This document shows, piece by piece, positions 6,693 through 9,788 of a stretch of DNA of 9,788 nt; the first letter of the stretch is position 1; each line of letters begins with the position of its first letter. Under the pieces are notes generated by a model, which did not search any database, was not told the origin of the DNA, and saw nothing but the letters and a program-made list of their open reading frames with translations. The position numbers and the translations under genes are program-made. This DNA comes from an uncultured Methylococcaceae bacterium (GTDB lineage Bacteria > Pseudomonadota > Gammaproteobacteria > Methylococcales > Methylomonadaceae). The stretch is from positions 1 to 9,788 of the forward strand of contig CAIMDR010000253.1 of assembly GCA_903839795.1 (NCBI GenBank), in the 5' to 3' direction.

Positions 6693-7313
6693 ATGGCTTT
6701 AAAGAATATGAAATTAGCCGTTATTTTTATTTTTTGTGTGTTAATGGCAGCCCACACGTCCGTTCAGGCAGAAGAAAGTAGCGCAACCGCCAAGCAGGTC
6801 GTTGATAAATTTCAGACCGAACTCATCGCGGTCATGAAGAATGGCAAGCAATTAGGCTATGCCGGACGGTATGAGAAACTGAATGATCCTGTTTCCAATA
6901 GCCATGATTTAACAAAAATTGCCCGCATTGTTATCGGTAAAGAGTGGGAAAAGCTATCTGAAGCACAACAACAAAAATTGGTTGATGTCTTTGTCCGCTT
7001 GAGTGTTGCCTCTTATGCGCACAATTTTAAAGATTATTCCGGCGAATCTTTTGTCTTTGATTCAGAAGAAGAAACCACAAGAGGCGGCGTTGTTGTGCAT
7101 AGTCACTTGCTTATTCCCGATGATAAACCCGTTAAATTTGATTACATGCTAAAAGAAAAAGGCACCAGTTGGCGCATTATTAATATTATCGCTAATGGCG
7201 TGAGTGATTTAGCCTTGAAGCGATCAGAATACACCACTATATTGCAACGCGAAGGCTTTGATGCTTTAATAGCCAAGATAAACGAAAAAATTGATAATTA
7301 TTCGAAACTATAA
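6693..7313 (+). CDS. hpnM: HpnM, MlaC/Ttg2D-family periplasmic lipid-binding protein
   Basis: HpnM is the hopanoid-cluster branch of the MlaC (toluene tolerance Ttg2D) family, periplasmic proteins that carry lipid between the inner and outer membranes. From ATG 6693 the protein has 206 residues. It begins with a signal peptide: basic start MALKNMK, hydrophobic core to about 20, and a signal peptidase I site SVQA-EE after A26. The mature protein shows the family pattern of an N-terminal helix (VVDKFQTELIAVMKNG), the LTKIARIVIGKEWEKLSEAQQQKL region, and the C-terminal ANGVSDLALKRSEYTTIL followed by a GFDALIAKI helix, the part most typical of HpnM. It is 160 bp after hpnH and 19 bp before mlaA. 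Binding of hopanoid rather than phospholipid is inferred from context. An upstream start at 6678 would add five residues. Confidence 0.88.
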   Translation: MALKNMKLAVIFIFCVLMAAHTSVQAEESSATAKQVVDKFQTELIAVMKNGKQLGYAGRYEKLNDPVSNSHDLTKIARIVIGKEWEKLSEAQQQKLVDVFVRLSVASYAHNFKDYSGESFVFDSEEETTRGGVVVHSHLLIPDDKPVKFDYMLKEKGTSWRIINIIANGVSDLALKRSEYTTILQREGFDALIAKINEKIDNYSKL

Positions 7314-7332
7314 GCCAAAGGTTCACTATTAA

Positions 7333-8361
7333 ATGTTCAAGCTTTACTGCGGCAATCGTAATACCCACATTCAGAAAATTGTCTCAGGCATGGTTATTGG
7401 GGCCTCCATTTTGCTGGGCGGTTGTGCGACAACTGAAGTTGCCAAGCCACAAGAAACTGCAAATAAAGCCGATCCTTATGAGCATTTTAATAGAACCATG
7501 TTCACCTTTAATGATCATGTTGACGACTATGTTGCCAAGCCAATTTCTGATGGTTATAGATGGATAACACCCCAATTTATGCAAACAGGGGTTTATAATT
7601 TCTTTAGTAATCTTAAAGACATCAACGTGGTTATTAATGATGTTCTACAAGCTAAATTTGAACAAAGCGCCCACGATACCGGGCGTCTTGCTGTTAATAC
7701 GACCATGGGTTTGGCCGGTTTTGTTGATGTGGCAAGCCGCGTTGGACTGGAAAAAAATGAAGAGGATTTTGAGCAAACCCTTGCCGTATGGGGAGTTCCT
7801 CAGGGTTCATATTTGGTACTCCCTTTATTGGGGCCATCAACTGTGCGTGGCATTCCCGGTTCGGTATTTGATACGGCGGCCAACCCTTCAAGCTATGTAG
7901 GCATGCCGGTACAACTAATCTCCATGATAAATACTCGCGCAAGCGCAGAAGGCTCATTGAAGTTCATTGATGAAGCTTCGCTGGATCCTTATGTATTTAC
8001 ACGCGAGTCTTTTTTGCAATGGCGCAATAATCTGGCAACAGATGGAAAGACCGAGGCTTCTTTAGACGTTGATAATTTTGAAGACGAGTTACTTGCCGGT
8101 GACAAAGATACGCCTTCAAAAAAGGGTTTGTCTGCTGAGAGCAATACCGCCACTCCGCCAGGCTTTACTCTGCGACTGGACGAAGAAAGCAAAGAATTCA
8201 AACAAACTTCCAATTCATTTAGCAGTGCTTCCAAATCGTTTGATACGACCTCCAAGTCCTTTGAAGAAGCCACTCATAAACTAGATAAATTGAAAAAATC
8301 AAAAAAGTTGAGAAAACACAGATACCATTTTTCACACGGTAACTACTCAACTGTTAAATAG
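7333..8361 (+). CDS. mlaA: MlaA/VacJ-family outer-membrane lipoprotein with heptad-repeat C-terminal tail
   Basis: MlaA is the outer-membrane component of the Mla lipid-transport route, removing lipids from the outer leaflet and passing them to MlaC. The 342-residue protein has a lipoprotein signal with lipobox LLGGC (C31); a start at M20 would leave too short a signal with no basic residues. The conserved domain runs from about 47 to 235: DPYEHFNRTMFTFND, YRWITPQFMQTGVYNFFSNL, RLAVNTTMGLAGFVDVA, EDFEQTLAVWGVPQGSYLVLP and LLGPSTVRGIPG. The usual family length is about 250, so residues 236-342 are extra. This tail is acidic and Ser/Thr-rich at first, then has hydrophobics every seventh residue (L282, F289, F296, F303, F310, L317), then a basic end KKSKKLRKHR. 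Nineteen bp after hpnM, with a weak AAGG ribosome site 11 nt upstream. The stop TAG lies inside a repeat arm. Confidence 0.92.
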   Translation: MFKLYCGNRNTHIQKIVSGMVIGASILLGGCATTEVAKPQETANKADPYEHFNRTMFTFNDHVDDYVAKPISDGYRWITPQFMQTGVYNFFSNLKDINVVINDVLQAKFEQSAHDTGRLAVNTTMGLAGFVDVASRVGLEKNEEDFEQTLAVWGVPQGSYLVLPLLGPSTVRGIPGSVFDTAANPSSYVGMPVQLISMINTRASAEGSLKFIDEASLDPYVFTRESFLQWRNNLATDGKTEASLDVDNFEDELLAGDKDTPSKKGLSAESNTATPPGFTLRLDEESKEFKQTSNSFSSASKSFDTTSKSFEEATHKLDKLKKSKKLRKHRYHFSHGNYSTVK

Positions 8362-8438
8362 AACACTGATGACACAGATTTGACTGATAAACACAGATAA
8401 AGAAAAAAATCCGTTTAATCTGTGTCATCCGTGTTCTA
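8359..8438. repeat. Inverted pair of 9-bp-periodic repeats
   Basis: Arms 8359-8380 and 8417-8438 are 22 bp each and complementary with one mismatch (TAGAACAC...ACAGATT against AATCTGTG...GTGTTCTA). Each arm has a 9-bp period: the right side is ATCCGTTTA, ATCTGTGTC, ATCCGTGTT (8409-8435), the left its complement (AACACTGAT, GACACAGAT, TTGACTGAT, 8362-8388). The left arm contains the mlaA stop codon. As RNA it would fold into a stable stem at the 3' end of the mlaA message. Confidence 0.9.
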
Positions 8439-8464
8439 TGATTAAAGCCATCATCTACCGAGTA

Positions 8465-8586
8465 GGCGTAGGCCGGAATAAGACCACCCAAGCGTAGCGC
8501 GTGGTGGCGTTTCCGGCACACTCGTACCGGATGCCGGAAACGCTTATTCTCGCTTACGCTCGAAAAGCCTTATTCCGGCCTACGCC
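8465..8586. repeat. BIME: two head-to-head REP palindromes
   Basis: The ends are a perfect 18-bp inverted repeat, GGCGTAGGCCGGAATAAG (8465-8482) and its complement (8569-8586). Inside is a perfect 12-bp one, GCGTTTCCGGCA (8507-8518) and TGCCGGAAACGC (8532-8543). Each half is REP-like: a GTAG tetranucleotide, then GCCGGAA, a spacer of about 32 bp and TTCCGGC. The left REP lies on plus (8468-8518), the right on minus (8583-8532). GTAG plus an imperfect palindrome is the hallmark of REPs mobilised by REP-associated tyrosine transposases. No such transposase is in this window. Confidence 0.85.
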
Positions 8587-8650
8587 GTTTCTGGCACTTA
8601 TCATTTACCGTCGATATAAATGTGTGGTGATACACGCTTATCAATGATCT

Positions 8651-8670
8651 ATACCGTTAAGGTATTTTTT
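8651..8670 (+). terminator. Weak candidate intrinsic terminator downstream of mlaA
   Basis: ATACC-GTTAA-GGTAT forms a 5-bp stem followed at once by five more T residues. The stem is short and AT-rich and lies about 290 bp after the mlaA stop, so it would be a backup terminator at best. Confidence 0.3.
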
Positions 8671-8683
8671 GACTAAAAATAAA

Positions 8684-8732
8684 ATCTGTTAAAATCCGTT
8701 TAATCTGTGTCATCCGTTTAATCCGTGTTCTA
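8684..8732. repeat. Second copy of the 9-bp-periodic repeat
   Basis: Four exact-period units ATCCGTTTA, ATCTGTGTC, ATCCGTTTA, ATCCGTGTT (8694-8729) follow a degenerate ATCTGTTAA and end in CTA. It is a direct repeat of the right arm at 8409-8438 with one extra unit. Together with the left arm at 8359 its end forms an outer inverted repeat TAGAACAC/GTGTTCTA (8359-8366 and 8725-8732) bracketing the BIME. Confidence 0.9.
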
Positions 8733-8763
8733 TTATTAAGCACATCACAACAAGGATGTGGCT

Positions 8764-9279
8764 CTAATAATGCAGTAAAGAATGGACTTCGTAATTGCTT
8801 AGTTTTTCCCTGCCTTCTAAAAAATCCAGCTCCACCACAAAGGCGCATGCTTCAACGGTGGCGCCCATTTTCTCAACCAATTCACAACTCGCCTTTGCTG
8901 TTCCGCCAGTCGCCAATAAATCATCAATCAGTAACACTCTGTCATTCACGTCAAAAGCATCAATATGCGCTTCCAACGATGCTGAGCCATACTCAAGATC
9001 ATAAGCCACGCTTTGTACATCGTAAGGTAGCTTGCCCGGTTTTCTTAAGGGTATAAAAGGAAGTCCCAACTCCCAGGCCACCAATGATCCAAAAATAAAA
9101 CCGCGCGCTTCCATACCCGCTACTGCGGTAATTTCCCGGCCCAGAAAAGGCTGCAATAATTGATGTACGGCAAGTCTTAACGCCGCCGGATCTTTTACCA
9201 GCGGCGTAATATCCTTAAAAATAATACCTGGCTTGGGAAAATCAGGTATGTCGCGGATTTTGTTTCTTAATCTGTCCAT
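8764..9279 (-). CDS. apt: Adenine phosphoribosyltransferase
   Basis: Apt converts adenine and PRPP to AMP in the cytosol (purine salvage). The 171-residue length is standard. The start segment IRDIPDFPKPGIIFKDITPL (8-27) and AGMEARGFIFG (54-64) are family signatures, and VLLIDDLLATGGTA (115-128) is the PRPP-binding loop with the paired aspartates D119 and D120. ATG 9279 lacks a Shine-Dalgarno sequence; the leader is instead very AT-rich (TTTTTTAAAATAA). It follows dxs on the same strand after 77 bp and converges on the mlaA unit. Its product neighbourhood is suggestive, since HpnG releases adenine during hopanoid synthesis, but apt is a general housekeeping gene and the link is inferred. Confidence 0.97.
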   Translation of the reverse strand: MDRLRNKIRDIPDFPKPGIIFKDITPLVKDPAALRLAVHQLLQPFLGREITAVAGMEARGFIFGSLVAWELGLPFIPLRKPGKLPYDVQSVAYDLEYGSASLEAHIDAFDVNDRVLLIDDLLATGGTAKASCELVEKMGATVEACAFVVELDFLEGREKLSNYEVHSLLHY

Positions 9280-9315
9280 TGTGTTATTTTAAAAAAGCGG
9301 AAGTTTACATGATTG

Positions 9316-9349
9316 GCGCATCGTAGCGACTTGATTCGCTACAATGCGC
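9316..9349. other. Hairpin between dxs and apt
   Basis: Arms GCGCATCGTAGCGA (9316-9329) and TCGCTACAATGCGC (9336-9349) pair over 14 bp with a single C-A mismatch around the loop CTTGAT. It begins 7 nt after the dxs stop on the minus strand. The nearest T run in that direction (TTTTTT) is about 19 nt further on, so termination would be partial; processing or attenuation between dxs and apt is possible. Confidence 0.7.
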
Positions 9350-9356
9350 TGCCTGA

Positions 9357-9788
9357 TTAAGCGCAAAACGCCTCAATTTGGTCAATAATTCCCTGACTAT
9401 CCAGTCCACAAATCGCCAGCAATTCTTCGCGTGTACCTTGTTCAATAAAACGATCCGGCAGGCCGATATTCAATACGGGCATCAGGATGCGTTGGGCTTG
9501 CAGGAAGGTGTTGACGGCACTGCCGGCGCCGCCGGACAAGACATTTTCTTCCACAGTAATGAAAAGGTCATGGCTTTTCGCCAGTTCCAGCAGTAGTGCT
9601 TCATCCAGCGGTTTGACAAAACGCATGTTGACGACCGTAGCGCCTAACTGTTTGCCCGCTACCAACGCCGGTGTGACCATGCTGCCCCACGCTAAAAGGG
9701 CGATGCGGCTGCCGTGATGACGAATTTCGGCTTTGCCCAGCGGTAAGGCGGTCATGGCTTTTATTACCGCGACACCGGGGCCTTTGCC
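9357..9788 (-). CDS. dxs: 1-deoxy-D-xylulose-5-phosphate synthase, C-terminal part (N-terminus beyond right edge)
   Basis: Dxs condenses pyruvate and glyceraldehyde 3-phosphate with thiamine diphosphate, the first step of the MEP isoprenoid pathway. The frame is open to the right edge, giving 143 residues out of about 620-640. Seen are GKGPG at the edge (the end of the conserved PRG-GPG region), TALPLGKAE, the transketolase C-terminal domain segment ALLAWGSMVTPAL, ATVVNMRFVKPLDE, FITVEENVLSGGAGSAV and NIGLPDRFIEQGTREE, all diagnostic of Dxs. The internal ATG at 9755 is not a start. The gene ends seven bases before a hairpin and 77 bp before apt. It supplies precursors for the squalene and hopanoid enzymes of the same locus. 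Confidence 0.95.
   Translation of the reverse strand, partial: GKGPGVAVIKAMTALPLGKAEIRHHGSRIALLAWGSMVTPALVAGKQLGATVVNMRFVKPLDEALLLELAKSHDLFITVEENVLSGGAGSAVNTFLQAQRILMPVLNIGLPDRFIEQGTREELLAICGLDSQGIIDQIEAFCA

Larger units (their letters stand above)
8362..8763. other. Gene-free repeat region between mlaA and apt
   Basis: These 402 bp hold no credible gene. They separate convergent genes and consist mostly of repeats: the inverted 9-bp-periodic pair, the BIME, and the second 9-bp array. The stretch 8587-8650 shows nothing I can name. A 6-bp inverted repeat CACATC/GATGTG (8741-8746, 8755-8760) lies just after the apt stop but has no T tract. Confidence 0.85.

Noticed and set aside
7989..8273. 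Minus-strand 94-residue reading frame rich in Ser and Leu inside mlaA
   Set aside because: It is the antisense shadow of the repetitive mlaA tail; its periodicity comes from the sense-strand heptads.
8657..8848. Minus-strand 63-residue reading frame over the end of apt
   Set aside because: It runs through the 9-bp repeat and overlaps apt out of frame, with no ribosome site or recognisable sequence.

Overview
The window looks like chromosomal DNA of a hopanoid-producing gammaproteobacterium, most likely a methanotroph of the Methylococcales. This rests on gene content: a one-enzyme, soluble-type squalene synthase of the kind known from Methylococcus, squalene-hopene cyclase, HpnG, HpnH, HpnM and an HpnO-like aminotransferase in one locus, plus gammaproteobacterial-style REP/BIME repeats. 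The taxon is an inference. The protein family calls are mostly secure.

Left half, minus strand: squalene synthase (4943-3843), squalene-hopene cyclase shc (3832-1859) and hpnG (1862-1161) are tightly packed, with a 10-bp gap and then a 4-bp GTGA overlap. An hpnO-type aminotransferase (938 to beyond the left edge) follows after a 222-bp gap that holds two different heptanucleotide tandem arrays. Centre: a 479-bp intergenic region (4944-5422) separates this operon from the divergent plus-strand genes. It carries candidate promoters on both strands, a perfect 7+7 palindrome and four copies of CCTGTTT. Right half, plus strand: hpnH (5423-6532), hpnM (6693-7313) and a lipoprotein mlaA/vacJ (7333-8361) with an unusual heptad-repeat C-terminal tail.

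A 402-bp gene-free region (8362-8763) is built of repeats: an inverted pair of 9-bp-periodic arrays that takes in the mlaA stop codon, a back-to-back REP pair (BIME), and a further copy of the 9-bp array. After it, on the minus strand, come apt (9279-8764) and the C-terminal end of dxs (9788-9357, entering from the right edge), separated by a 14-bp-stem hairpin.

Together the genes outline one pathway. Dxs starts the MEP route to isoprenoids. Squalene synthase joins two farnesyl diphosphates. Shc cyclises squalene to hopene. HpnH adds the 5'-deoxyadenosyl group to give adenosylhopane. HpnG removes adenine, which Apt could salvage. HpnO installs the terminal amino group of aminobacteriohopanepolyols. 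HpnM (MlaC-like) and MlaA are envelope lipid-trafficking proteins that may move the product. The enzymes belong to described families. The less explained parts are the regulatory and repeat DNA and the MlaA tail.
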